Below are positions 1 to 12,560 of a DNA stretch of 64,000 nt, in pieces. The number at the start of each line of letters is the position of its first letter. Positions within the stretch are counted from its first letter, which is position 1. The notes under the pieces are model-generated. The model worked only from the letters and a program-made list of their open reading frames with translations, searched no databases and was not told where the DNA came from. The position numbers and the translations under genes are program-made. Where the stretch lies: NCBI RefSeq assembly GCF_014805685.1, contig NC_060893.1:12487773-12551772 (forward strand). Direction: 5' to 3'. This DNA is from Silurus meridionalis (taxonomy: Eukaryota; Chordata; Actinopteri; Siluriformes; Siluridae).

Positions 1-884
1 GGTGTTATGGAGGACTGCAACTCTACTTCAACCTGAAAACAACCTTTCGTGATTCAGTCTTTTGTTCTGGGCTCAAATCTGATCTGCTGAAAGTCTCAGC
101 ACAAACACACAAAGCGTCGAGCTTCACCGGACTGAGCAGTCTAATGGCATCTTTACTCTGCTGCTCGATCTGTCCAAAACCATTAAAACCGAAACCAAAC
201 CAATGCATTGACGTTGATCCGCTCCCAGACACAAACCACATATCTTTCATTAAGATCACTAATTAATTTATTCTTTCTTTGCCTTTCCATGCAAATTGCT
301 CTTCAGATTGTATTTTAAACCACTTACATGCATATAACTGCACTACTTTTTACTTTGCAAAAACATTTTGTTTAGTTAAATAAAATGTAATCTGAAGGGG
401 GAAATTCTAGTTACGTATTTAATTTCAGAAATGTAGCTAATTTGATGTTACTTTGTACTTTACTAAGCTGTCCACTAGATGGCGCTGCTGCTCTTTACAT
501 TTAGCTTTAAACGAGCGATTGTATTTATTCTTGTTTGATGAAGATGAGCAGGGACTGCTATAAAAATATAATAGGATTAAGGATTTAGCTCAGTAGCTTT
601 AAATATAATTTTGCTATATCTAGAGGTTCTTTTAGGGAATAAAATCTTTGTTAAAGGTGAGAATAAAGGCTATATAATGGTGTTAAATTCTTGCCCTAAA
701 GTATAGCAAGATACACAACTCTTGGGATAAAGTAAGACCACAGTGATTAACATGGAAGTATATTAAAAACAGAGAAATATTTACCCCATCTGGTGTAAAG
801 GGGGATTTATTAGTTAATTCATTGATATATTCACTTATATTTACTGCTTTGGGGGCTTATGGTCTTTGTGGGAGTTTATACATG
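1..884. other. AT-rich non-coding flank
   Basis: No gene is supported here. A 79-codon open frame on the minus strand (23-259) has no recognisable domain, no splice context and no neighbouring exon, so I treat it as chance. The one notable site is the CTCF-like motif at 472-487, listed separately. The rest is AT-rich sequence. Confidence 0.6.
472..487 (+). promoter_or_regulatory. CTCF-like binding motif
   Basis: The 16 bases CCACTAGATGGCGCTG match every position of the degenerate vertebrate CTCF core CCASYAGRKGGCRSYR. CTCF binds such sites as an insulator or loop anchor, and motif direction matters. The direction here is rightward. The match is seen in the sequence; occupancy is inference, since single motif matches also occur by chance and inside transposons. 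Confidence 0.45.
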
Positions 885-886
885 CA

Positions 887-917
<31 letters not shown>
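885..917. repeat. (CATA)n microsatellite
   Basis: About eight near-perfect CATA tetranucleotide units, ending in CATATGC. Confidence 0.9.
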
Positions 918-2235
918 GCACAAAGTACATGTAGAACCAGCTGAACAAAAACCATTGGCAAGCAAATCATTAAATTAATAATTAATTAATTAATTATTAA
1001 TACATAAATAGTTTAATATTAAACATATATAACATATATAAAGATTATTATATAAACTATAGAATACACACAATTATATTATTACTTATTATATTTCTTA
1101 TATGCACATGACTGATTGCACAATGATAATCACAATCAGATTTCTCAATAGTAAAATTAAATGTTATCAAAATTATTCAAATAAATTCATTATTATTAGT
1201 AGTATCATTAACACCATTTTGTTCCATGATGTGCTTCATAAGCCTTCATTCCCTTTAATGGATCAATCAAAATAAAAGGTGTCTCATTCACAATAAATCA
1301 CAATGTCTATTAAATGCAATGAATTCTAGGCAAAATAAACAAATAAGCCATTGTATTGTGCAAAGGAATATACACAAGGAATATACACAATATAGTGATT
1401 TTATTTGTGTGACATGCCCTTAATGATGATGATGATGAGGATAATAATATATTGTGCCACTAGTACATGCGTTGTATTATGTCACTGATCCGGTTTTCAA
1501 TTTCCAGCTAATCTACATGTATGGTTAATGATTATTTCTCATTAATTAATTTAATAATTAGCTGTGAAGAAGTGCAGAGTCCACAGGATTATAGGCTCAA
1601 TCTGTTTCCATTAGCATGCTATAAGTCACTGTGTATGAGTGTGTAAGGTAGAACCATCTCACACACTGTACACAGGCAGATTCACACACCCACGGTTGAT
1701 TAATAAATTAAATGGTTGCTATAATTTGATCGCTGTGGAGTACACTCGTATCAGAGTTCATATGCAGCAGCTGTGCTGTGTGGAGAAGGAGAGCATTCGG
1801 TTGACACAGGCTTGGCCAGGCCAAATGTCACCTGAAACCTGGCCTTCCTCAAGCCTGAGCCTGCTATGACTGATTTGCTTGTTTGCTGATGCTCTGCTTC
1901 AATGCTTCAGCTGTGCCTAAATTAGCTAATGCTGTCAGGTGAGTATATTGTCTAGTTTCATTACACCATCAGATTGTAATAAAGCACAACATGGTTTAAG
2001 TCTGTCATTTCATTTTGGAGACTCATATAACCTTTGTAGGCAATTTTTTTAATGGCAGGAGATTTCAATTTCTCTGATTTTTATTACAGAACAAATGGTT
2101 ACCACTTGTTGCCTAGATTTAACAGCCTTAAAAAAACACACACAAAACAGACAAATTATTAATAAAATTACATATAATATAGAAAGTTAATATAATAGAT
2201 GGAGATAAATTAAATAGAAAATATATGTAAAATAA

Positions 2236-2236
<1 letters not shown>
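918..2236. other. AT-rich non-coding stretch
   Basis: Very AT-rich sequence with TTAA-type runs near 970-1005 and a short GAT run near 1422-1438. A 76-codon frame at 1639-1869 is stitched from CACACA-like and Leu/Ser-rich sequence and is not supported as a gene. No element recognised. Confidence 0.6.

Positions 2237-2237
<1 letters not shown>

Positions 2238-2296
<59 letters not shown>
2238..2296. repeat. (CTAT)n microsatellite
   Basis: About 15 perfect CTAT/GATA-type tetranucleotide units, running into a short (TA)n stretch to about 2305. No interruptions, so probably highly polymorphic. Confidence 0.95.
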
Positions 2297-2297
<1 letters not shown>

Positions 2298-2319
2298 ATA
2301 TATATTTTTTTGTGTCAAA

Positions 2320-2690
2320 TGAGAAGTGTGAAAAACAAATAACGTGTGGAACATTTCACGTAAGAAAATGAATAATTCATGTATAAGAAGCACATGTGTG
2401 TCTTGTGTGACTAATCATGTGTGAGAATAAATGACAAAAATCACATGCCACAATGCCTTAATCATGGGTAAATAATCATTTAGAGGTAAAAAAATTAAAA
2501 ATAAAAAAAAAACCTGAAAAATGATTTGTGAAAATAATCATCACATGCAGGAAAAAATATCCTGTGGAAAAACATGCATGAAACAAAAACACATAATGTG
2601 TGATATGTGTGGTGCCTTGAGACCACGTGTGCAAATTATTCACACGTGAACAATGTGTGGTTTTGTCTGTAAGCTTGCTCATTATGATTC
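2320..2690. repeat. Degenerate CACATGTG-rich repeat block
   Basis: The block is dominated by variants of short partly palindromic words such as CACATGTGTG, AATCATGTGTGAGAATAA, TCACATGC, CACACGTGAAC and GTGTGAAAAACA, recurring every 15-40 bases in both orientations. It looks like a decayed array of a short palindromic unit. A related block occurs at 46430-46620. I cannot assign it to a named transposon family. The 68-codon minus-strand frame inside it (2476-2682) is low-complexity Phe/His-rich sequence. Confidence 0.45.
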
Positions 2691-4108
2691 AATTTGTCTA
2701 TGTTCTGTTATGTGTGTTCAAAATATTTGCAATGAATGAGCATTATATTGTATCTGTGTGATCTAGAGCACCACATGAACAGTGAATTGTTTTGCAAGAC
2801 CCAAACCACATTTGGGAAATAAAAAACACAGTCCATCTTACATCACAGTTTATAGTACATCTTAAATAAGGATATATTATTTACTGTAAATAATTGAGAG
2901 ACAGTATCTGCTGTTTTTTCTCAATTAGAATTACGAGTGCATTTTAGTTTACATGTTATTGTGTTTTGACTGAAACTTTTCTCCTGTACCTAGAGTGGCA
3001 GCCTTTGAAAGATCTGTTAGCTTTTACGTGATATAGTGTCAAGAAGGTACAGCATTTAATTCACCCCAAATGTAATCAGTCAGCCATGATATAATATTTG
3101 CTCTTCAATATTAGCTGTATTAGATTTTTACTACAATTGAATAGGTGAAGATGAACAGCATAAAGCATAAAAGTCTATCCGATCAAAACTCTCCCTCTCC
3201 ATCAATCATTACTAAATCACTTTCGTATTTATGTCATGTAATATTGTTACTGTTAAAATTCACCAACAGTGAGTCCGAAAATTAGAATACTGATGTTGTT
3301 CTTCAGACTCTTTATTGTTCACTTAAAAAGAGTCTTCAGGTCAACTTTGTTCACCAGCTCACATAGAGAGCAATGATCATCGAGTCTGCAAAAAATAATT
3401 CTAGAAATTAACTGTAAATATTTCATACAATTCCTACTTCATTCACAAAGTAACTTCAGTCAACCAGAACATAATGCTTTTATGGTGTTGGCCAGTTTCT
3501 GATGCAGCCTGCATTTGTTAGGAAGATGCGCTCAGACATGTTATAGCACCGCTGGAGCAGAGAAGCAGGATAAGGAACTTACTCAAGAAGTGAAAACTGC
3601 TCAACAAAACATTATTATAGCCTTATTTACTGTATTATCATTTTAATACAGTATTTTCTTTTTATCCTAAAACACATTTTTTAGTTTGTATGAACAACAT
3701 TGCAAAAATTACATCTAGGATCTTGTCATCTTTAGTATTTTCTTTTATGATAAACCAAATGCAACATTATTACATTCTGAAAATATACAAATGTTACTTA
3801 TTTCAAGCCAGATATTTTTTCTTAATCAGTTTGATATTTTTTATATATGTGTGAGAATCTCTGTGTGAGGATCTATGTGTGAGAAACTCTGTCAAAAGCC
3901 GAATTGTGATGGCTGGACCACTGTTTTAGAGCATCTCCAATACGACAGGTCTTGTGAGATGTTCCAATAGTGTAGTGGTTAATACCTATAAAAGGCCAAA
4001 TGAAAAACTATTTCTTTTTTACATCATATGGACAGCCAAGTGCGTTTGTATAATTCACTTGGGGAAGAAATAGCGCAAGCATGTGTGTGTGGTGAGATTA
4101 GTTATCTA
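2691..4108. other. Non-coding stretch, no gene seen
   Basis: AT-rich sequence with no supportable exon. Around 3849-3890 there is a short imperfect tandem of GTGTGAGAATCT-like units. Nothing else recognised. Confidence 0.6.
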
Positions 4109-4139
4109 GAGATTAGATTAGATTAGATTAGATTAGATA
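4109..4139. repeat. (GATTA)n pentanucleotide repeat
   Basis: Six units of GATTA with no interruption, just after a degenerate copy. Confidence 0.85.
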
Positions 4140-4559
4140 ATGTTAGCTACATTAGACTCATAGTGTAAAACTATGGAAGCAATAACATTGTTTGTGGTAG
4201 ATGAGAAAAAAAATTGATATTTCACCAAATTATTTGTTTAAAAAACTTAAGTGGATCCACTTATTTTGTTTCCTCTGGTATAATGGTATGCACAGGAACT
4301 CTGCAAGATCATGCAATCTTGCTTCTGATCGATTGCAGACAGTCTATTTCTTTTCCTGCCTCCGTTTACATCACCCTGTGAGAGGAAATCCCTGATGTGT
4401 AGTAATGGCTCTGGTTATAATTTCTAATAGCATAGAGAGGGATCTGGTTGCTTCAGCTTGGTGCGGCTCAGCTGGGATGTTATGCTCGATCTTATTCCTG
4501 CGTGCATGCCATCTGCTCTCTGCTGCATCTTACCTTCCCCTTAGTGCTTGCTGTTGGCA

Positions 4560-4720
4560 GGTGGCACTGGGCGAGCAGGAGGGTTCTCAGGTTCAGTGGC
4601 CTTGTGCACTGGTGCCAGAGCCATGTGAAGGGACGATCAGTGCAAGGCAATTAAACAACAAATTAAAGAGCAGGTCAATTAGTGAGATTAAGAGAGAATG
4701 TGGTTCTGGCAAACATGCTT
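4560..4720. promoter_or_regulatory. Possible conserved non-coding element
   Basis: This stretch changes from a GC-richer half (GGTGGCACTGGGCGAGCAGG and following) to a half with three homeodomain-type core words (CAATTAAAC, AAATTAAAG, TCAATTAG) within about 50 bases. It also lies inside an open frame of 132 codons (4405-4803) with no recognisable domain and a Cys/Leu/Ser-rich composition. I prefer a regulatory reading over a coding one, but neither is shown by single-sequence evidence. Confidence 0.2.
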
Positions 4721-5392
4721 GTATGGTAAGAACAGAGAAATGTCAGGGTGTGTTTAAGGAATGCGCCAACACTTTGGTTATATTGTCTATAAGGTTGATT
4801 TAAGTATTTAACCTGCAATGGACAAAATTAATGTCTCCAAAAATCATGTTTATTGGTATTTTCATCAAATTCCTTCCTTTAGTTGAAAGATGAAGGGTTT
4901 GGCTGCAGCTGCTGTGAGCCATCTGTCCGAAATCTTAAAGATGAGACACCATACTTCTGTGTTCACCGATGCGTGTTCACTCAGCACAGTCTGTGTATCG
5001 ACTTTTCGCTTTTATCGTATATGTGTAAACATTTGGCTGCTGATATTTATGCTGCATTGAAAGTATAATGCAGGGAAGTTATTGCATTACGTTGGATATG
5101 TGCCTGCAGCTGCGCTACTTGACAAGTGAAATGTGTAACATAGCTGGAGACATCATCATTTTCCACAAATGCCCCAAGGCTCATACATGCATGAGGTGTT
5201 TTTATAGCAGGTTTCATTCTCTGTGTGCACTACATTATATGGAAGACACAATAGGCTGCTAATGAGGCGAAGGCACTTTTGGAGCACAATATAGCCAAAA
5301 GCAGTAACACTGAGCAGCAGAATGGTCCTTTCTCCACTCTAACCTGTGTTTCTGCCTTTCTGGCTCATGGGAATCTATTAGCTATTATAACA

Positions 5393-5394
<2 letters not shown>

Positions 5395-5423
<29 letters not shown>
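5395..5423. repeat. (GT)n microsatellite
   Basis: About 14 uninterrupted GT units. Confidence 0.9.
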
Positions 5424-5424
<1 letters not shown>

Positions 5425-5522
5425 GGGAGGAGTGATTCATTAAATTATAAATAAGTAAGTATGCCTGAGGTATTTTTCCTGCATCACATTACCGCAACGC
5501 AGATGGTGCTTGTGCATGCAAG

Positions 5523-5523
5523 A

Positions 5524-5554
<31 letters not shown>

Positions 5555-5558
5555 TGTA

Positions 5559-5609
<51 letters not shown>
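5523..5609. repeat. (GT)n microsatellite, interrupted
   Basis: Two GT blocks separated by GGTGTGTATGTATG near 5550-5562. Frames across it encode Val-Cys or Thr-His runs and are not genes. Confidence 0.95.
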
Positions 5610-5611
<2 letters not shown>

Positions 5612-5779
5612 GTGTGCACGAGTGTGTGGTGTTTAAGTGTGGCCTGAGAATGCTTCAATGAACACATCACTGTAATGGCATTGACTTTAACATACTTTGT
5701 GTGAAGAGGCAGTTCTTAAATATTTAATTTCTGTGTTGAGCTTGTTTAATAAGGATCACTGTAAAGAGTGGAATCCTCA

Positions 5780-5781
<2 letters not shown>

Positions 5782-5829
<48 letters not shown>
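5782..5829. repeat. (CT)n microsatellite
   Basis: About 24 uninterrupted CT units. Confidence 0.95.
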
Positions 5830-5833
<4 letters not shown>

Positions 5834-5950
5834 TGTCCAATGTTTGCTTTTTTTCTCATGATGATTTATCTTATGAACAATTTGTGTCCAGGAGCTACCA
5901 GCTGTTCACTTTAAAAGTGACCAAAACCTGGTGTGTGAAGGGGTGGTTTT

Positions 5951-5964
5951 TGTATGTGTGTGTG

Positions 5965-6015
<51 letters not shown>

Positions 6016-6040
6016 ATGTGTGTGCGTGTGTGTGCGTGTT
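5951..6040. repeat. (GT)n microsatellite, interrupted
   Basis: Long GT array with TA and GC interruptions at both ends (GTATGTGTG on the left, GTGCGTGTG on the right). Confidence 0.9.
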
Positions 6041-7072
6041 TCTGAAAGCCTGGGGATGTACCTAGCTGTCACTCCATTAAGGCTGCACCCATGACAGGCT
6101 TAAAAAAAAAAAAAAGGTGACACTATAAGCAGTACCAAAAGAAAGGTACAATAAGTTTATTTTTGTTAACACTTTCCAAAAGTCTACTCACTGTGAATTA
6201 CAAAATGTTATGTTCAAAGCTTCTACATTGGTTACTAGTTACCTTTCCTGATCTATTTTGACATAATCCTAGCTTTGGCACGCATGCAACTGATTTAGAG
6301 CGGAGCAGATTCCTATAGACGAAGTCAGTGCGATTCTGCATGGCCACCACATATCAGGATCTACTGTTTAGGATCGATTTCATGCCATGATTCAGGCTAC
6401 TTTTTCAGCTATTCTTGCAACAGGAGGGAAAGGTCAACTGCAGAAAATTGTGCCGTTTGAAATGGAAAATACATTTAAAAGCATCAATCATAATGTAATT
6501 ATTCTAAGCGTATCATACTTAAAATAATTGTGCAGCAAAACTGTTTCAAACAAGTTTTTTGTTTGAACAATTACTTCCAATCTCCAACATATTACAGAAT
6601 ATTACAGAAATGTTAAAAACAGTACATGACGTTGCATTTCTAGATGCAGAAGTAAACATGCACTACTGATCAATTGTTCTTAAAAGCCACTTCGACTGCT
6701 AGCTTAAACATGATATAACTCTGTAACACTTAAAGTAGTAGTTTACAGCAGTAAACAATGCAACATTTCTATTTAACTCACCTTCGGTAGTTTCTTTTTC
6801 ACATTTGTGAAAAAGATGTGGTTAGAAACTGCTATCTAAAGGCTTACACTCTTTCATAACCACTAGCTTTCCTGTGCTTTAGCACTAGCAAGCCACAGCC
6901 ACATGTTAATCTTTTAAGTTTGCAATACTGTCAAAAGAAAAGTGGTTCAAATAATTAAAACATTACAGCACTGAAATAAAGAAGACTAAGTCTATAATAA
7001 TATGCTCCTAAAGTGTTGATCTTCAAAAAAGGTATGATTAGACGGGAAAAAATGAAAAGGCTTTATTTGTGA
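6041..7072. other. Non-coding stretch
   Basis: Contains an A-run of about 13 at 6102-6114 and otherwise unremarkable AT-rich sequence. No exon or element recognised. Confidence 0.6.
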
Positions 7073-7107
<35 letters not shown>

Positions 7108-7147
7108 TGTTATTGTTATTATCATAATTATTATAATTATTATTAAT
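7073..7147. repeat. (TTA)n trinucleotide repeat
   Basis: About ten perfect ATT units followed by a degenerate tail with ACTGTT and ATCATAATT variants. Confidence 0.9.
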
Positions 7148-7603
7148 ACTGCCAGTGACTTACAATTCGATTTTAACTACACTTTCGTTATATAGTGAGA
7201 GTTTTAGATTTTTATTTTATTTTTTGCCGGATGTGCAATAAAATTGTAGAATTGTACAGCACTGCTTAAAGCTTACACAACGGAGAGTAAAGAATTGTCT
7301 TGGGAACAGGTACAATACACTGAGCTGGTCATTCTACACTTGCTTATCTGGAACAGCTTTTTTGAGGATTAAACACGTTGATCAATAACTGCAGTATGTT
7401 ACCAATGTGATATCTGATAATCTATTGTTCCACGCAAACAACACAGGTTTCTGATGCACATTTGACGAAGTTGCCGTGATGCACTATGGAAATTACAGGA
7501 TTACTGTTATTCCACAGAGTGTAATTGGGATTCACCAGATGGTTGAATAACTCAGCTGTAGCCTCTTGAAAGTGCAAATTTTGAGTGAGTGGGTACTCGT
7601 GTG

Positions 7604-7604
<1 letters not shown>

Positions 7605-7666
<62 letters not shown>
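7605..7666. repeat. (GT)n microsatellite
   Basis: About 30 GT units with one early TGT irregularity. Confidence 0.95.
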
Positions 7667-7667
<1 letters not shown>

Positions 7668-8826
7668 AGATTCAGCTAACAATCCCACAGGTTGTGGGCT
7701 CATTAAGTATGATCACTCAGACACAAAGGAGGGTCAGGCTGGATCAGGTCACATGGGTATGGCAAGGTCAAAAAAGGTCAGTTGGAATGATGTGCCCCCA
7801 GCTGTCGAATGATGTAATCGGTTTCTGTATTCTCCAGTTCTTTGCTTCCTTCCTGATGAACATTAAAGGAACAATATAGCATTTTTAATATAATTTCTAG
7901 TCACTACATCTGCAGTGTGTATAATTAATTTACTCAATTAGTCATTTATAATGGAAGTCAATGAAATGCTTTTCACATTTAAAGATATTTTTACACCCTA
8001 ACAAAAAGGTATTAGGATGAAATTGACAACAAAGACATTTTTACCAAGGCTTTTGTCAGAAAGCAGTAGCACTAAAGCAATGCAAATAAAGACTTTTGGG
8101 TTATATAAAGTGTCAATAAAGTTGAAATATGCTACACCTCCTGTCAAATCTAATGTCAAATCTAATAATCTAACAGTATTGGATTAGTCAATCATCCTAA
8201 CAGTGCAGCCAAGTTTAAAGAGAGCTTGCTATCAGGTGTAAAGAATTACTGTTATTTTGTCCATCACTACTTTGTCATGTTTTAAATAAACCATATATAT
8301 AAATGATAGAATTAAAATAATATTCACACAGTACATTTTAAACATATATTTTTCTACAAAGTACATTTCCCATTAAAGGTTAAAACAATTGAGTTAACTG
8401 ATTTTCTGTTATTTTGTCCATGCAGGCAAATGTGTTGAATTTCTTGTCAGTGATAATTATGCATACTCATATGCTTCATGAGCATTAAATACAAATGAAC
8501 AGAGAAATGATGAAACAGTCCTTTAACAGATGAGTTATAAATTCAGGGATCATAACATTTTTATAATGTGTAAAACAGATATATCTGTTCTCGGCATTTC
8601 ACTAGAATAGGTGAATTAAAATGAAGTCTGCTGAGTGCTGGATGTAACATAAATGTAACATAATTGTAACATTACCTAAACAAAATACTCAGTATCATAG
8701 TTTTCCCTCATCCCCTCCTCATGCTGGAAAAGTGTGAATGAGAAAAAAAAACAGGTCAGTCTGGAGTGCTGTGAAATGAACAAACATACTGAGACTGTTA
8801 ATGTGACCCTGCCGTCGAAGTGTACA

Positions 8827-8828
<2 letters not shown>
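7667..8828. other. Non-coding stretch
   Basis: No gene supported. Two small local tandems are visible: two copies of TGTCAAATCTAA at about 8143-8168 and three of an ATGTAACATAA-like word at 8641-8675. Confidence 0.6.
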
Positions 8829-8874
<46 letters not shown>

Positions 8875-8893
8875 AACACACACACACACACAC
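8829..8893. repeat. (CA)n microsatellite, interrupted
   Basis: CA array broken by AAACAAACA near 8870. Confidence 0.95.
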
Positions 8894-8985
8894 GCACACA
8901 GGCATATAGGCACACACAGGATTATCAGGAACCTCATTCTAGTCATCACAGCTTGGATAGGGCAAAGGGTCTCGGTCTAGGTCTG

Positions 8986-9109
<124 letters not shown>

Positions 9110-10123
9110 CTCAGTGCTACCAGTTAGCTAGTAGTTCACACAATCATGGCTTCACCTCCCCTCCTTTGTTCTCACTGCTTTAATCAATATTCAGCCACAG
9201 AGTCTCGAGAGAGCAGAGGCTCACTCTCCAGCTGTTAGAAAGGATGTAAAGGTCTGTATGTGGGATTTTCAGAGACAGAGAGGGTTTATATTGATTTAAA
9301 TGTGTGTGGTTTCTTTCCTCTGTGTTTGTGCTGAGAGTCCCCTATGGCATACAGCTATACCTTATATATAAATAAAGAATAACACACATCTCAGGCAACA
9401 ATTATATCTCTGGTCATTTAAATAGATATACAAATGTCATTCCCTCTTTTTTTTTGACCAAAAGTTCTTCATGTCCCCACAAAGGTTACATCCTCAAAGA
9501 AAGAAACACACTACCCATATCAAATTAAATCCATCCAAATGTATTTCTATGTGGCATGATTCTTCTGAAAAATGATTTAAAATAAAATCCAGAGTAAATC
9601 TTTCTGGGATTTTAACTCTGGCATTCACAGTTAACCTCTTCATCACTGGTTACAGTTGGATTCAAATGTAAAAATGGAAGCGTAAAAGGACAACAGAGAC
9701 TTGTTACTAGCTTTCCATCACACTCCTGGAACATTCAAATCCCGCTGCAAGCTTCTTTTCATTACCAATCTCACAGTTTATCTTACGAAACCTAACAGCG
9801 TGGGTGTGAATCTGTCACTTGTCATAAAATACACCAAGGATGGCAGGAGGGTAGTGAGGTGTTGCTTTTTTGTAAAACTTGCAGAAGTTTTTTTGGAGGC
9901 ACACTTGCTCTTCTCTGTTCTTATCCCCTGCTCCTTCACTCCTCAGGGGCTTGGGTTTGTCCTGTTGTATCTTCTCGTCAGCATATTTGGATGGAAAAAA
10001 GAATAATGCAGTTGTGCAGTTTCTCTCTCTGGTGTATATGGACATCCATTGCCAGGTTGGGTTAGTTGTCAGAGGCTTGGCCTCTGGGATTGCTTTACAT
10101 AGAGCCAGCAGTAGCTACGTGCC

Positions 10124-10130
<7 letters not shown>
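9110..10130. other. Non-coding stretch
   Basis: Holds several overlapping frames of 68-113 codons (9701-10220), none with a recognisable domain and two ending in the CA array that follows. No element recognised. Confidence 0.55.

Positions 10131-10193
<63 letters not shown>
10131..10193. repeat. (CA)n microsatellite
   Basis: About 31 uninterrupted CA units ending in CGCTTG. Confidence 0.95.
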
Positions 10194-10195
<2 letters not shown>

Positions 10196-10403
10196 TGTCT
10201 TTGAAGGGAACATCACTTGACACTGACAATTATACTACAATACTTTACAATATACAACTTAAAAGAACAATTTTGCCTTTTGGTTCTATTATACTGCTGT
10301 TTTTAAATAAAAAAAAAAGCAAGCAGTTATGGGGTTTAGCTAAATATTCCCACAAGGTAAGAATAGTCAGATATTCAGATAACATGCAGATAAAACGCTA
10401 AAA

Positions 10404-10404
<1 letters not shown>

Positions 10405-10457
<53 letters not shown>
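10405..10457. repeat. (CA)n microsatellite
   Basis: About 26 uninterrupted CA units. Confidence 0.95.
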
Positions 10458-10459
<2 letters not shown>

Positions 10460-10565
10460 CAGGCTCTATGCACTTTATGGTGCACCCATATAGAATAATA
10501 CATTGTTTCTGTGGGGTTGTACAGCATTTTAATTGTGTATTTAAGTACAGATCATGTCTTATGTC

Positions 10566-10569
<4 letters not shown>

Positions 10570-10615
<46 letters not shown>
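10570..10615. repeat. (CT)n microsatellite
   Basis: About 23 uninterrupted CT units. Confidence 0.95.
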
Positions 10616-10621
<6 letters not shown>

Positions 10622-10788
10622 GTCCCCTATAAGGTACCTTACTAAAAGATGCTTCTCTTTTTGTTGCAGAAATGTACAACAGTAAGAGAGGGATTGTTTA
10701 AAAAAAAAGAGAGAGAGAGGAGGAGCGAGAAGTAGTGAATTTATATGTCACTTTCTGGATGCTGCGACCTCTGCTGTCACACTGTCTG

Positions 10789-10863
<75 letters not shown>

Positions 10864-10864
10864 G
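10789..10864. repeat. Compound (CT)n-(CA)n microsatellite
   Basis: Seven CT units followed by about 30 CA units with one AAA interruption close to the right end. Confidence 0.95.
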
Positions 10865-11027
10865 CACCTTTCACACCCACAGACCTATTCAGGTCACAGT
10901 GGCAAGTCACATATACACACTTGCCCTTAGACTAAGAAATAAGCTTGTCGTCTGAGTCAGAAAGGAAACCATGGATCGATAGTACTCTCGTCTCCCTCAT
11001 TACTGTTCCCAGTGGTGTAGTGGAGCA

Positions 11028-11028
<1 letters not shown>

Positions 11029-11077
<49 letters not shown>
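11029..11077. repeat. (CA)n microsatellite
   Basis: About 24 uninterrupted CA units. Confidence 0.95.
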
Positions 11078-11081
<4 letters not shown>

Positions 11082-11567
11082 TTACTGGACTTCTACTTTT
11101 ATCATCTCTCGCTCAGAGTTGACACTGTCATCATTGTGGCATCATTGCAGTTTTTTCATACTGATGAACTTTATATATTCACTGTACTCTCTCTCAGAGG
11201 CAGCAGATAGGGCTATGATGGAAAAAGTGCAGTGGGAGAAGCTGAGCTATATTTGAAAAAAATGGGCCTATATAAATACTGGTTTTGTCTCTGAACAGCA
11301 GTAACATGTAAGCAGTTATTACAGCTGTACGTTTGAAACAGATAAATCAATTATATTTATGATTTATATTTTGCATTTCATTTACTAAAGTAAAGAAGCC
11401 AGATATGTCTTGTCTAAAAAAAAAAGAAAAAAACTAGAGTGCTTATCTTTCTATCAAAGGGTGTGCTAATTATATGAGATATGAATTCTTCCTCTTGCTA
11501 ATATTTATGTGCATGTTCGTGCTTTTTGTGAACTAAATTTATAGCAAATATTTTCCTCTTACTTGAT

Positions 11568-12317
<750 letters not shown>

Positions 12318-12560
12318 AGTTCAATTCAATTAAATTTTATTTGTATACTGCCTTCAACAATAGATATTGTCACCAAGCTGCTGCACAGAAATCTAGATGT
12401 AGATTTATATTTAGATACTTAATGAGCAAGCCATGGGATACAGTGGCAAAGAAATACACTCCCTGAGATGACATGAAGATAGAAACCTTTAAAAAAAAAA
12501 AAATCAGACTCTAAAGGGAAAACATTCTCTTTGCTGACAGCCAATAGTGGGATATAAATC
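12318..12560 (-). mobile_element. Diverged fish interspersed repeat
   Basis: Starts with TTCAATTCAATTAAATTTTATTTGTATA and continues through words resembling a common teleost repeat: AATAGATATTGTC, AGCTGCTGCACAGAAAT, CCCTGAGATGACATGA, AGAAACCTTT and CAGACTCTAAAGGGAA. I recognise these from memory of fish genomes as parts of a 3' SINE/LINE-type unit read backwards (A-rich tail at the low-coordinate side). A run of 13 A's at about 12491-12503 looks like secondary expansion. The exact family name and the copy's true ends are not determined. Confidence 0.5.

Noticed and set aside
23..259. 79-codon minus-strand ORF near the left edge as an exon
   Set aside because: No acceptor/donor pair and no domain; cannot be distinguished from chance.
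4405..4803. 132-codon ORF as a gene
   Set aside because: No recognisable domain and no promoter or splice signals; kept only as a possible non-coding element.
5395..5423. Dinucleotide arrays as possible CRISPR-like or telomeric repeats
   Set aside because: Units are two bases with no spacers; no TTAGGG arrays and no repeat-spacer pattern occur anywhere in the window.
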